DNA of 64,000 bases. It comes from Micromonospora mirobrigensis (GTDB lineage Bacteria > Actinomycetota > Actinomycetes > Mycobacteriales > Micromonosporaceae). The notes under the pieces are model-generated. The model saw only the letters and a program-made list of their open reading frames with translations, was not told the DNA's origin and ran no database searches. A program made the position numbers and the translations under genes. Position 1 is the first letter of the stretch. Each line of letters begins with the position of its first letter. Where the stretch lies: contig NZ_FMCX01000001.1 in assembly GCF_900091555.1 (NCBI RefSeq), positions 1,426,001 to 1,490,000 of the forward strand. Direction: 5' to 3'. This document shows positions 1 through 7,148 of the stretch, one piece after another.

Positions 1-53
1 AGGGTCACCGCCGCGGGTCGGCGGACCGGCGCGACCTCGGGGTACGACACGAC

Positions 54-98
54 TGATCCCTCCGGTAGGCGTCGGGTTGCAACCTACTCGGAGGGATC
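54..98. terminator. Imperfect palindrome, likely bidirectional terminator
   Basis: Arms GATCCCTCCG (55-64) and CGGAGGGATC (89-98) pair, and the stem continues inward with GTAGG/CCTAC after one bulged base. It lies just beyond the stop codon of the minus-strand gene ending at 123, so it probably ends that transcript. There is no strong U-tract, as is usual in high-GC actinobacteria. Confidence 0.6.
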
Positions 99-122
99 GT
101 CGGCGTCGCGCTTATCGGTGCG

Positions 123-1025
123 TCAGCTTCCGGCCGGCCGCTCCGGGTCCGGCCGGTCGGTCGGCGGCTGGTCCGGACCGGACGGGGGCGCGGCCGGCGG
201 CTGCCACTGCTCGTGCCCCTGCGGCTGACCAGGCTGACCAGGCTGCCCGGGTGCCGGCGGCCAGCCCGGCTGGCCGGCTTCCGGCTGGCCCGGCTGCCCC
301 GGGTACGACGGCTGCCCCGGGTACGACGGCTGCCCCGGCTGCGGGTAGCCCGGGTAACCCGGCTGCCCCGGCTGACCACCCTGCGGATAACCAGGCTGAC
401 CGGCCTGCGGGTAGCCCGGGTAGCCCGGCGCGGGCGGCTCCCAACCGTGCTTGGGCTTGCGGAAGAACTCGTTGGCCTGCGGCATGGCGAGCAGGACCAG
501 CGCCGCGAGCAGGCTGAGCAGGGCGAGCACGCCGAGCAGGGTGCTGACCGGCTGGACCCAGGAGGGCAGCGCCTCCTCCAGCCGGCGCTGGATCTCCTCG
601 GAGCTGGGCATGTTGCCGTCGCCGGAGGCGCCGCTGCTGTTGATGAAGCCGCCCGACGCGTTGCTGACCAGGCCGCCACCGGTGCAGCAGACCATGATGC
701 CGCCGAGCACCCAGGTGGTGATCCGGGCGCCGTTGCGGCCCCGGTTGTTGAGCAGCGCCAGCACGACCAGGGCGATCGCGATCAGCAGCACCAGGATCGC
801 GCCGCCGATGCTGGCGGCGAAGGCGATGTCGCCGACCGCCTCGGCGCCCTCCACGTTGCTGCCGGAGTAGGCGTCCTTGAGCACTTCGCGGACCTTGCCG
901 GCGGTGGTGAGGCTGATGATCAGGTTGATCAGCTCGATGGCGGCCACCGCCATCAGCAGGTAACTCGAAATCGTCACGACGGACGGCCGCACCCGGGCCG
1001 GTGGTGTGCTGTGGGAATCGACCAC
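123..1025 (-). CDS. Pro/Gly/Gln-rich integral membrane protein, unknown function
   Basis: A 300-residue protein with a GTG start placed by AAGGAG four bases upstream. I see four hydrophobic segments, near residues 16-39, 73-96, 104-127 and 160-180. These are followed by a roughly 110-residue cytosolic or external tail built of [12 protein letters not shown] and similar short repeats. Such tails are common in actinobacterial DUF4190-like or interaction-hub membrane proteins, but I do not recognise a named domain. It is transcribed away from the neighbouring seven-gene cluster's end, 83 bases downstream of it on the same strand, so weak co-transcription is possible. A terminator-like palindrome follows the stop. 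Function is not assigned. Confidence 0.75.
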   Translation of the reverse strand: MVDSHSTPPARVRPSVVTISSYLLMAVAAIELINLIISLTTAGKVREVLKDAYSGSNVEGAEAVGDIAFAASIGGAILVLLIAIALVVLALLNNRGRNGARITTWVLGGIMVCCTGGGLVSNASGGFINSSGASGDGNMPSSEEIQRRLEEALPSWVQPVSTLLGVLALLSLLAALVLLAMPQANEFFRKPKHGWEPPAPGYPGYPQAGQPGYPQGGQPGQPGYPGYPQPGQPSYPGQPSYPGQPGQPEAGQPGWPPAPGQPGQPGQPQGHEQWQPPAAPPSGPDQPPTDRPDPERPAGS

Positions 1026-1107
1026 GATTCTCCTTCCCTAGATCGCGCCCACACCGTATCGACCGGGGGCCAGCGGGGCACGACGGAAGGAGCGGACCCG
1101 CCGGGGA

Positions 1108-2151
1108 TCAGTCGCGGTCGGCGCCACGGAGCCGCCGGTGCTCGGCGGTCACCACCCCGAGCAGGAACAGGTCGACGGCCAGGTTGACCACCGCGCCGAA
1201 CTGGTTGACGGTGAAGTTGAAGACCTGCCCGAACAGCAGGTCGACCAGGAGTGCCAACTTGAACAGCCGGAACGCGCCGAGCCGGTCCCCGCGCAGGCGC
1301 ACCGCCCCCCGGAGGCTGAGCGTCGCGGTGATCAGCGCGGCGATCAGGACACCGAGCACCGCGCCCCACTCGCGCTGCTGGTCCAACTCGCCGGTGGCCA
1401 CGTCCAGCGCCACCGCGATCACCGTCGCCAGCGGCTCGACCAGCAGGTAGACCACGACCGGCCAGACCAGCCAGCGGCGCTCGGTCAGCCAGACCACCAG
1501 CCGGCGGGACCGCCCGGCCCAGCGTCGCCAGAACCGCACCGGTGGCGGTTCGCGTCGGGGCACCGCGTCGAGCAGTGTGCCGAGCGCCGCCTCGACCTGT
1601 GCGCCGGAGCCCCGCGCCAGCCGCCGCACGGCCACGCGACGCCGGTCGGTCAGCCCGCCCGGCAGGCCGCCGAGCACCATGTCCAGCGCGTTCGCCGCCC
1701 GTTCGGCGGGGGTCAGCCGGATCCGGCCGCGGACCGCCTGGATGAGGACCACCAGCAGGGCGAACGCGCCGTAGATGATGCCGGCGGCGGGGGCGTAGAA
1801 GTAGTCGGTCCGGGTGGTGACGAACTTGCCCACCTCGTCGATGAAGAGCCCGAAGCCGATCCCGCCGACGATCGCGCCGGCCGTCCGGGGTCCGCCGCCG
1901 AGGAAGACCAGCGCGATGCCGAGCCCGACGGCGAGCAGCAGCCCGCCCCAGAGCACGTGCGCGATGTGCAGCCCGCCCCCGCCCAGCTGGGGATAGCCGG
2001 TGGCCTGGAGGTACGCCCGGACGGCCAGCACGGTGACCACCCCGGAGAGCACGAACGCCTGGAGGTACGCGGCAGCGTCGACCGCCCGGGTCGGCACCCG
2101 CCGGAGCAGCCAGCCCCACCCCGGGCGGGGTGGACGGCGGGCGGGCGACAT
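1108..2151 (-). CDS. Polytopic membrane protein, last gene of the DUF350/spermidine-synthase-like cluster
   Basis: A 347-residue protein with about eight hydrophobic segments, in the first 150 residues and again around residues 225-335, with a basic loop between them (residues about 165-220, including a PRREPPPVRFWRR stretch). I do not recognise a family. The start ATG lies nine bases after the stop of the spermidine-synthase-like gene on the same strand, so the two are almost certainly co-transcribed and it closes the seven-gene membrane cluster. The motif FIDEVGKF near residue 105 places acidic and basic residues next to a membrane segment. A transporter or an enzyme membrane partner are both possible; neither is shown. 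Confidence 0.75.
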   Translation of the reverse strand: MSPARRPPRPGWGWLLRRVPTRAVDAAAYLQAFVLSGVVTVLAVRAYLQATGYPQLGGGGLHIAHVLWGGLLLAVGLGIALVFLGGGPRTAGAIVGGIGFGLFIDEVGKFVTTRTDYFYAPAAGIIYGAFALLVVLIQAVRGRIRLTPAERAANALDMVLGGLPGGLTDRRRVAVRRLARGSGAQVEAALGTLLDAVPRREPPPVRFWRRWAGRSRRLVVWLTERRWLVWPVVVYLLVEPLATVIAVALDVATGELDQQREWGAVLGVLIAALITATLSLRGAVRLRGDRLGAFRLFKLALLVDLLFGQVFNFTVNQFGAVVNLAVDLFLLGVVTAEHRRLRGADRD

Positions 2152-2160
2152 GCCCCGAAC

Positions 2161-3732
2161 CTAGTAGCCGCGCCACTCCGTTCGGGCGTACTCCAGCACC
2201 CTGGGCTGCAACAACGTGGAGGCGGGTACGTCGAGCCGGCCCCGGTCGGCGGGGAAGGTGGCCGCCGCGGCGAGCACCGCCGGGGTGAGGAACCGCAGCG
2301 GTGGGGCGTCGTCGGGCAGCGCCAGCGGGGGCGGGACCGTCCCCGGGGCGGCGAGCACGAACCCCCAGTCGCCGAAGCTGGGCACGTCCACGTGGTACGG
2401 CACGGTGGCGAAGCCGGCGGCGCGTACCGACGCCTCGATCGACCAGTACGAGCGGGGCGCGAAGTACGGCGAGCCGGACTGCACCACCAGCCGCGCGGCG
2501 GGTGCCAGCACGGAGCGGATCAGCGCGTAGAACTCGACGCTGTAGAGCTTCGCGGTGGCCGTCTCGTCCGGATCGGGCAGGTCGGCCACCACCACGTCGA
2601 ACCGGTCGGTGGCGGTACGCAGCCAGCCGAACGCGTCGAGGTTGAGCACCCGGACCCGGGGGTCGGCGAACGAGTTGCCGTTGAGGGCCCGCAGCTGCGG
2701 CTCGGTGCGGGCGATCCGGACCACCGCCGGGTCGAGGTCGACCACGGTGACCCGGCGTACGTCGGGGTATTTCAGCAGCTCACGCACGGCGAGCCCGTCG
2801 CCGGCGCCGAGCACCAGCACCTCGCCGTGCGGGCCGCGCATCGCCGGGTGCACCAGTGACTCGTGGTAGCGGTACTCGTCGACGGAGCTGAACTGGAGGT
2901 CGCCGTTGAGGAAGAGCCGCAGGTCGGTGTCGGCGTGGCCGACCTCGCGCACCGACCGGGTCAGCACGATCTCCTGGTAGCGGCTGCGTTCGGCGTGCAC
3001 GACCGGGTCCCGGTAGAGCTGCTGCCGGGCGGTCACCTCGAAGTCGGCGGCGGTGATCCAGGCGTAGGAGAGGCAGAGGGCGACCACGACGGCGCCGGCG
3101 CCGAGCCCGGCGCGCGCCCGGCGGCTCAGATCCCGGCGGAACACCGTGCCGACCAGCACCAGGCCGGCGACCGCGTTCACCGCGCCGACCACCAGCGCGC
3201 CCTTGAGTTGGCCGAAGACCGGGATGAGCAGGAACGGGAAGGCCAGCCCGCCGAGCAGCGCGCCGACGTAGTCGGCAGCGAACAGGTCGGCCACCGCGCT
3301 GCCGGCGGACTGCTCGCGGATGCGTTGCAGCATCACCATCAGCAGCGGGATCTCCGCGCCGATCAGCAGGCCGAGCAGGAACGCGGTGCCGACCAGCGCC
3401 GGGCCGTAGAGGTCCAGCCAGGCGAACGCGGCGTAGAGGCCGAGCACCGACAGGCCGCCGAAGAGGGCGAGCAGCAGCTCGATCGCGGCGAACGCGGCGG
3501 CGGCCCGGGACTGCAACGGCTTCGCGGCGAGGGCGCCGACGCCCATCGCGAAGACCATCACGCCGAGCACGATCGACGCCTGCCCGACCGCGTCGCCGAT
3601 CAGGTAGCTGCCGAGGGCGACCAGCGCCAGCTCGTACACCAGACCGCAGGCCGCGCAGACGAAGACCGCGAGCAGCACCCCGGCGCGGGCCACCCGCCAC
3701 CGCGCGGGGGCGGCCGGCACGTCGGTGGTCAC
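2161..3732 (-). CDS. Membrane-embedded spermidine synthase-like aminopropyltransferase
   Basis: A 523-residue protein. The N-terminal half holds about seven membrane segments (residues about 12-225). The C-terminal half is a spermidine-synthase Rossmann fold. It keeps the polyamine-site motif YHESLVHPAM, the nucleotide motif LGAGDG, the acidic ribose binder in VVDLDP, the catalytic-Asp motif ADLPDPD and the YSVEFY motif. The active site therefore looks competent for an aminopropyl-transfer-like reaction on a decarboxylated-SAM donor; the true substrate is unknown. The GTG start overlaps the upstream gene's stop as GTGA. Free-standing SpeE is about 280 residues, so the membrane half is an addition. 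The cluster context (DUF350, DUF4178) suggests an envelope role rather than bulk polyamine synthesis. Confidence 0.85.
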   Translation of the reverse strand: MTTDVPAAPARWRVARAGVLLAVFVCAACGLVYELALVALGSYLIGDAVGQASIVLGVMVFAMGVGALAAKPLQSRAAAAFAAIELLLALFGGLSVLGLYAAFAWLDLYGPALVGTAFLLGLLIGAEIPLLMVMLQRIREQSAGSAVADLFAADYVGALLGGLAFPFLLIPVFGQLKGALVVGAVNAVAGLVLVGTVFRRDLSRRARAGLGAGAVVVALCLSYAWITAADFEVTARQQLYRDPVVHAERSRYQEIVLTRSVREVGHADTDLRLFLNGDLQFSSVDEYRYHESLVHPAMRGPHGEVLVLGAGDGLAVRELLKYPDVRRVTVVDLDPAVVRIARTEPQLRALNGNSFADPRVRVLNLDAFGWLRTATDRFDVVVADLPDPDETATAKLYSVEFYALIRSVLAPAARLVVQSGSPYFAPRSYWSIEASVRAAGFATVPYHVDVPSFGDWGFVLAAPGTVPPPLALPDDAPPLRFLTPAVLAAAATFPADRGRLDVPASTLLQPRVLEYARTEWRGY

Positions 3733-4538
3733 GCCTTTTCCCGGGTACGCGACGACGCCGTGTCCGCCCCGGCGCGCTGCGCGGGTGCGACCACCCGGGG
3801 CTGCCTGCGGCGTTGCACGACCCCGACGGTCAGCAGCAGCGCGGCGAGCAGCAGCAGGCCGAGCGTGGCGAGCAGCCAGCCGAAGCGGTCCCGCAGGAAG
3901 TCGCTGCCGGCGGCGGGCAGCGGCGTCGGACCGGCCGGACCGGCGCTGGGGGTGGCGGCCGGCTGGGCGAGCCCGGCCTCCACGGCGAGCAGCGGCAGCA
4001 TCACCGCGGCGCGGGTGACCGCCCAGCCGGGGTCGTCGACGAAGGCGTCCTCGTCGAGCCCGAGCCGGTCCAGCCCGGACCGGATCGTGGACAGTTCGGC
4101 GTACCCGATGTCCGGGGAGCCGGTGACCCGGACGACCGCGGAGTCGCTGCTCTCGCTGCTCGCCGAGGTGTAGGTGACCGCGCCGGTCACCTGCACCCAG
4201 CGCGGGCAGGCCGGGTTGCCCTCCACCGCTACCCCGTCGCCGAGGTTGGAGCCGACGTTCACCGGGTCGGAGCCCCAGCCCTCGTTCAGCGACCAGCCGT
4301 AGCAGATGCCCTGGTCGTCGGCGGCGCGGGCGAGCAGCGGCACGGTGTCGGCCCGCTCGTCGACCGCCGGGGCCGGCACGTCGGTGCCGGAGTCGCCACC
4401 GCCGAAGATCGAGCCGAGGACGCAGGCGGCGAGCCCACCGAACAGGGTGACCGAGAACAGCACCTTCTTCCACGCCGGCGCCCTGGCGCTGCTCACCGGG
4501 TTCGTCGCGCCGGTCGTGCCGTGGTCCGCACCGACCAT
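3729..4538 (-). CDS. Bitopic or two-TM protein with an extracytoplasmic Cys-containing domain
   Basis: A 269-residue protein with a hydrophobic segment near residues 25-45, a soluble region with a Cys pair (GICYGWSLNEGWGS and NPACPRWV) and Ser/Thr-rich strands, a Pro/Ala linker, and a second membrane segment near residues 222-243. A basic tail follows. The two cysteines in the exported part could form a disulfide. The ATG overlaps the DUF350 stop by one base (TGATG), and its own stop overlaps the next start, so it is tightly embedded in the operon. I do not recognise the family. By position it may be the sensor or scaffold of the cluster; that is inference. Confidence 0.75.
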   Translation of the reverse strand: MVGADHGTTGATNPVSSARAPAWKKVLFSVTLFGGLAACVLGSIFGGGDSGTDVPAPAVDERADTVPLLARAADDQGICYGWSLNEGWGSDPVNVGSNLGDGVAVEGNPACPRWVQVTGAVTYTSASSESSDSAVVRVTGSPDIGYAELSTIRSGLDRLGLDEDAFVDDPGWAVTRAAVMLPLLAVEAGLAQPAATPSAGPAGPTPLPAAGSDFLRDRFGWLLATLGLLLLAALLLTVGVVQRRRQPRVVAPAQRAGADTASSRTREKA

Positions 4539-4960
4539 CAGCTGATCGCGGCGGCGATGATCGCGCCGGTGGCCAGGTGGACGACGCCGGAGACCCAGAC
4601 GGCGGGGTGCGGCTCGGGGTCGACCAGGATCTCGCCGAGCCGGCCCGGGGTGGCCAGGTCCAGCAGCACGAACGCCGCGGCCATGATCAGCAGCCCGAGC
4701 AGCCCGTACGCGGCCGCGCCGACCAGGCCGAGGGCGAAGTCGTCGGCGCTCGCGGCGATCGCGGCCACCACGATGGTGCCGACGCCGGCCAGGTTCGAGG
4801 CGAGCAGCAGCGCCGCGTTGCGGTTGCGCTGCGCCCAGATCAGCTCGTGGAGCTTGCCGGGGGTGGTCAGGTCGACCAGGAGGTAGCCGACGGCCATCAG
4901 CACCACACCGACCGCGCCGTAGGCGAGCGTGACGACCAGATCGGTGACCAGGTTCTGCAC
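4538..4960 (-). CDS. DUF350 family membrane protein
   Basis: A 140-residue protein with four hydrophobic helices arranged as two related halves. Each half carries a DLTTPGKL or DLATPGRL motif after a membrane helix; this duplicated D-x-x-T-P-G-K/R-L signature is characteristic of DUF350 (UPF0719, YjfL-like) proteins. The GTG start is supported by GGAG six bases upstream. DUF350 genes often sit beside PspA-like, DUF4178 and glutathionylspermidine- or spermidine-synthase-like genes (for example E. coli yjfL beside the PspA-like yjfJ). That matches this operon, although no PspA homologue is visible here. Biochemical function is unknown. Confidence 0.85.
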   Translation of the reverse strand: MQNLVTDLVVTLAYGAVGVVLMAVGYLLVDLTTPGKLHELIWAQRNRNAALLLASNLAGVGTIVVAAIAASADDFALGLVGAAAYGLLGLLIMAAAFVLLDLATPGRLGEILVDPEPHPAVWVSGVVHLATGAIIAAAIS

Positions 4961-4992
4961 AGGGAACTCCAGGATTCTCTCGTCGGATCGGG

Positions 4993-5418
4993 TCACTTGC
5001 CGGCGCCGGGGCCGCCACCCCGCACGGTGCTGCCCCGACCCCAACCCCAGTAGCTGCCCACCGTGGAGTGGTAGCGCGGGTACGCGGTCCGCATCCGTTC
5101 CAGCAGGATCACCGAGCCGGTGGCGATCGGCAGGATCACCACCGAGTCGTCGTCGTAGCGCAGGTAGACGCCGCTGCCGTCGACGTACTGGTCGGCCGGC
5201 TTCCAGGCGCCGGTGACGTCCTTCGCCACCTGGCTGGGCGCCCGGTTCGACGTGTACGCGACCGCGTCCGAGCCGACGTCCCGGGAAGCGGCCCGGGTGT
5301 AGTGGTCCTGCACGTAGCCGCGTGGCGAGAAGTTGCCGTAGAAGATCGCGAAGGCCGCCACCAGGGCGCCGATCACGGCGAACGCCACCCCCAGCACGAA
5401 CCACCGTCGGTAGGTCAT
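4993..5418 (-). CDS. DUF4247 family protein, membrane-anchored
   Basis: A 141-residue protein with an N-terminal membrane anchor (residues about 8-27). A small exported domain follows, with the motifs NFSPRGYVQDHYTR, a YLRYDDDSVVILP strand and a C-terminal GWGRGSTVRGGGPGAGK tail. These features fit DUF4247. Its ATG overlaps the stop of the DUF2617 gene by four bases (ATGA), so translation is probably coupled. Only 32 bases separate it from the DUF350 gene. The family has no established activity; its recurrence beside DUF2617 and DUF350 is the only functional clue. Confidence 0.85.
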   Translation of the reverse strand: MTYRRWFVLGVAFAVIGALVAAFAIFYGNFSPRGYVQDHYTRAASRDVGSDAVAYTSNRAPSQVAKDVTGAWKPADQYVDGSGVYLRYDDDSVVILPIATGSVILLERMRTAYPRYHSTVGSYWGWGRGSTVRGGGPGAGK

Positions 5419-5906
5419 CGGGTTACCGCCGTCTCGGTCAGGACCAGCTCGTTGGTCTGCGGGTACGCGTGCCAGGTGCGCCAGGCCACCGACCCGTCGG
5501 GCATCCGCGGGCGGACGGCCAGCGCGGTCACCGCGTCCGGGTCACCCGGAAAGACCCCGACCAGCGCGTACGGGTCGCCGGCCAGGTCGGCGCGGAGCGC
5601 GGCGACCCGGGCGCGCAGCCCGTCGCCGGGCGGCCGGAGCACGACGGCGGTGAACCGGTAGCCGGTCGCCTCGTCGTGCAGCGCGGTGGGCAGCGCGGGG
5701 GGCCGCCCCGGCAGGCAGGCCACCGTCTCGGTGAGGTCGCCGCAGACGACCTGGTGGGAGGCGCCGAGCAGGCGCAGCCGCAGGGTCGGCCCGCCGGGCA
5801 GGGTCAACTCCCGGACGTGCAGCGCGGGTCGTTCCGGGCCGCCCAGGGTCAGGCTCAGGTCGGCGGCGCTGGTGTCGACGTACGGGGCGTGCAGGGTGAC
5901 GAGCAC
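5415..5906 (-). CDS. DUF2617 family protein
   Basis: A 163-residue soluble protein. I chose the GTG two bases after the stop of the DUF4178 gene, giving MLVTLHAPYVDTSAADL as the N-terminus; longer versions would read back through the upstream gene. It contains the LGASHQVV strand, a YRFTAVVLRP region and the C-terminal WRTWHAYPQTNELVLT motif typical of DUF2617. No membrane segment or signal peptide is present, so it is probably cytosolic. It lies between DUF4178 and DUF4247 genes in one operon and is inferred to share their envelope-related role. Confidence 0.8.
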   Translation of the reverse strand: MLVTLHAPYVDTSAADLSLTLGGPERPALHVRELTLPGGPTLRLRLLGASHQVVCGDLTETVACLPGRPPALPTALHDEATGYRFTAVVLRPPGDGLRARVAALRADLAGDPYALVGVFPGDPDAVTALAVRPRMPDGSVAWRTWHAYPQTNELVLTETAVTR

Positions 5907-5908
5907 GC

Positions 5909-6541
5909 TCAGGCCACCTTCTCCGGGCCGCCCTGCGGGTAGATCATCACCTCGGCCCGGTGCAACTGCTCGCCGCGGGCCACCTCCCAGCCGGCCTCCC
6001 CGTACGCCTCGAAGGCGAGCCGGGCGCCGTCCTGGGCGCGGTAGTCGTGGTAGCGGACCGTGCCGCTCGGGTCCAGCCCGGTGGTGCCGGTGGCCGAGTA
6101 GCGGGCCTGGCCGGACTCCTCCCAGGAGTACCGGCGGCCGTCGAGGTCGAGAGTGGGCGCGCCGGGGGCGAGGGTGGCGCCCGGTTCGGCCGTCCAGAGC
6201 ACCAGCTCCAGGTCCGGGTCCTCCTCCACGGAGATCCAGCGCTTCGCGCCGGCGGCGTCGTCGAGCAGGTGCTCCACCCAGCTCCACGCCCCCTCGACCA
6301 GGTGCACCGAGCCGCGGACCGCGTACGACACGCCCCGGATCTCGACGATGTCGCCCGGCTTGAGACCACGCGGGTCACCGCGCAACGCGTCGGCGTCGGT
6401 GTCCCGGAACGGGTCGGCCGGGCCGCCGCGGGCGCGCGGCCGGGACCGCGAGCGCAGCACCGCCACCACGGCGATCACCACTCCGGCCACCGCCAGCAGA
6501 CACCCCAGCGCCAGGACCAGGTACCCCAGATCACGACTCAC
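5909..6541 (-). CDS. DUF4178 domain protein, first gene of the membrane cluster
   Basis: A 210-residue protein. The GTG start (VSRDLGYLVLALG) is preferred over a longer frame because GGAGGG lies about eight bases upstream and a membrane helix then begins almost at once (residues about 4-26). The remainder is a DUF4178 domain, with LKPGDIVEIRG, a W-rich core including WISVEEDPDLELVLW and YSWEESGQARY, and a C-terminal VARGEQLHRAEVMIYP. DUF4178 is a beta-rich module often found beside PspA/DUF350 genes. The gene opens the seven-gene operon; its promoter should lie in 6542-6655, where I see no clear consensus. Confidence 0.8.
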   Translation of the reverse strand: MSRDLGYLVLALGCLLAVAGVVIAVVAVLRSRSRPRARGGPADPFRDTDADALRGDPRGLKPGDIVEIRGVSYAVRGSVHLVEGAWSWVEHLLDDAAGAKRWISVEEDPDLELVLWTAEPGATLAPGAPTLDLDGRRYSWEESGQARYSATGTTGLDPSGTVRYHDYRAQDGARLAFEAYGEAGWEVARGEQLHRAEVMIYPQGGPEKVA

Positions 6542-6655
6542 CCCGACCGCCCTCCCACGTGCGTCGCGGTGACGGTAACAACCGCCCGCATCCGGCGACA
6601 CCGGAGGAATCCTGAGTGACCGAACAGTGACCCGCGGCACGTCGGCCCGGCGGGG

Positions 6656-7033
6656 TCAGCCGGCCGCGAGGCGGTCGGCGGCGTACTCCCGGAGGGTCGC
6701 CTTGTTCATCACGCAACCGGTGAAGGTGGTGAACTCGCCCTTGTCGTCGCGCAGTTCCTTCCAGGCGTCCCGCCCGGCTTCCGGGTCGACGGCCGCAAGC
6801 AGCGTCGCCGCGTACGCCTTGCCGGCCGGTGAGCCGTGCTTGAGCAGCCAGCGGACCTGCTTGCGGGCCTCCTGCGGGTGCTCGCCGAGCGCCGCCTCGA
6901 CCCGCCGGTACGCCTCGGTCACCGGGAGCACCTGCGAGGCGATGCCCACCCCGCCGAACGCCACGGTGTCGGCCTTCGCCAACTCCTTGACGGCGGCGTC
7001 GAGTTCCTTGTCCTTCTTCCCCATGCCCAACAT
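6656..7033 (-). CDS. Conserved small cytosolic protein, unknown
   Basis: A 125-residue, highly charged alpha-helical protein (MLGMGKKDKELDAAVKELAK start). The ATG at 7033 is supported by AGGA about eight bases upstream; an in-frame ATG three codons later is possible. The pattern of short amphipathic helices (HPQEARKQVRWLL, SPAGKAYAATLLAAVD) resembles HEAT-like repeats, but I cannot assign a family. It lies downstream of clpB on the same strand, separated by a palindromic repeat that probably stops clpB transcription, so it is likely expressed on its own. Confidence 0.7.
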   Translation of the reverse strand: MLGMGKKDKELDAAVKELAKADTVAFGGVGIASQVLPVTEAYRRVEAALGEHPQEARKQVRWLLKHGSPAGKAYAATLLAAVDPEAGRDAWKELRDDKGEFTTFTGCVMNKATLREYAADRLAAG

Positions 7034-7090
7034 GCCCTCATCCTTTCCCCGCCGGCCCCGTCCTCACCCTGTGGATCAAGGCATTCGACG

Positions 7091-7148
7091 CGTTAACAAG
7101 GGGCCCCTCCTATACCAGATGCGTTAAGAAGGGGCCCCTGCTTACGCC
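7091..7148 (-). repeat. Dispersed 57-58 bp dimeric palindromic repeat, copy 1
   Basis: Two units of the form GTTAAnAAGGGGCCCCT are spaced 30 bases apart and joined by CTATACC. The element ends immediately before the clpB stop codon (7149). The self-complementary core AAGGGGCCCCTT should fold on either strand. Related copies lie at 41247-41303 and 57056-57113. Confidence 0.85.
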
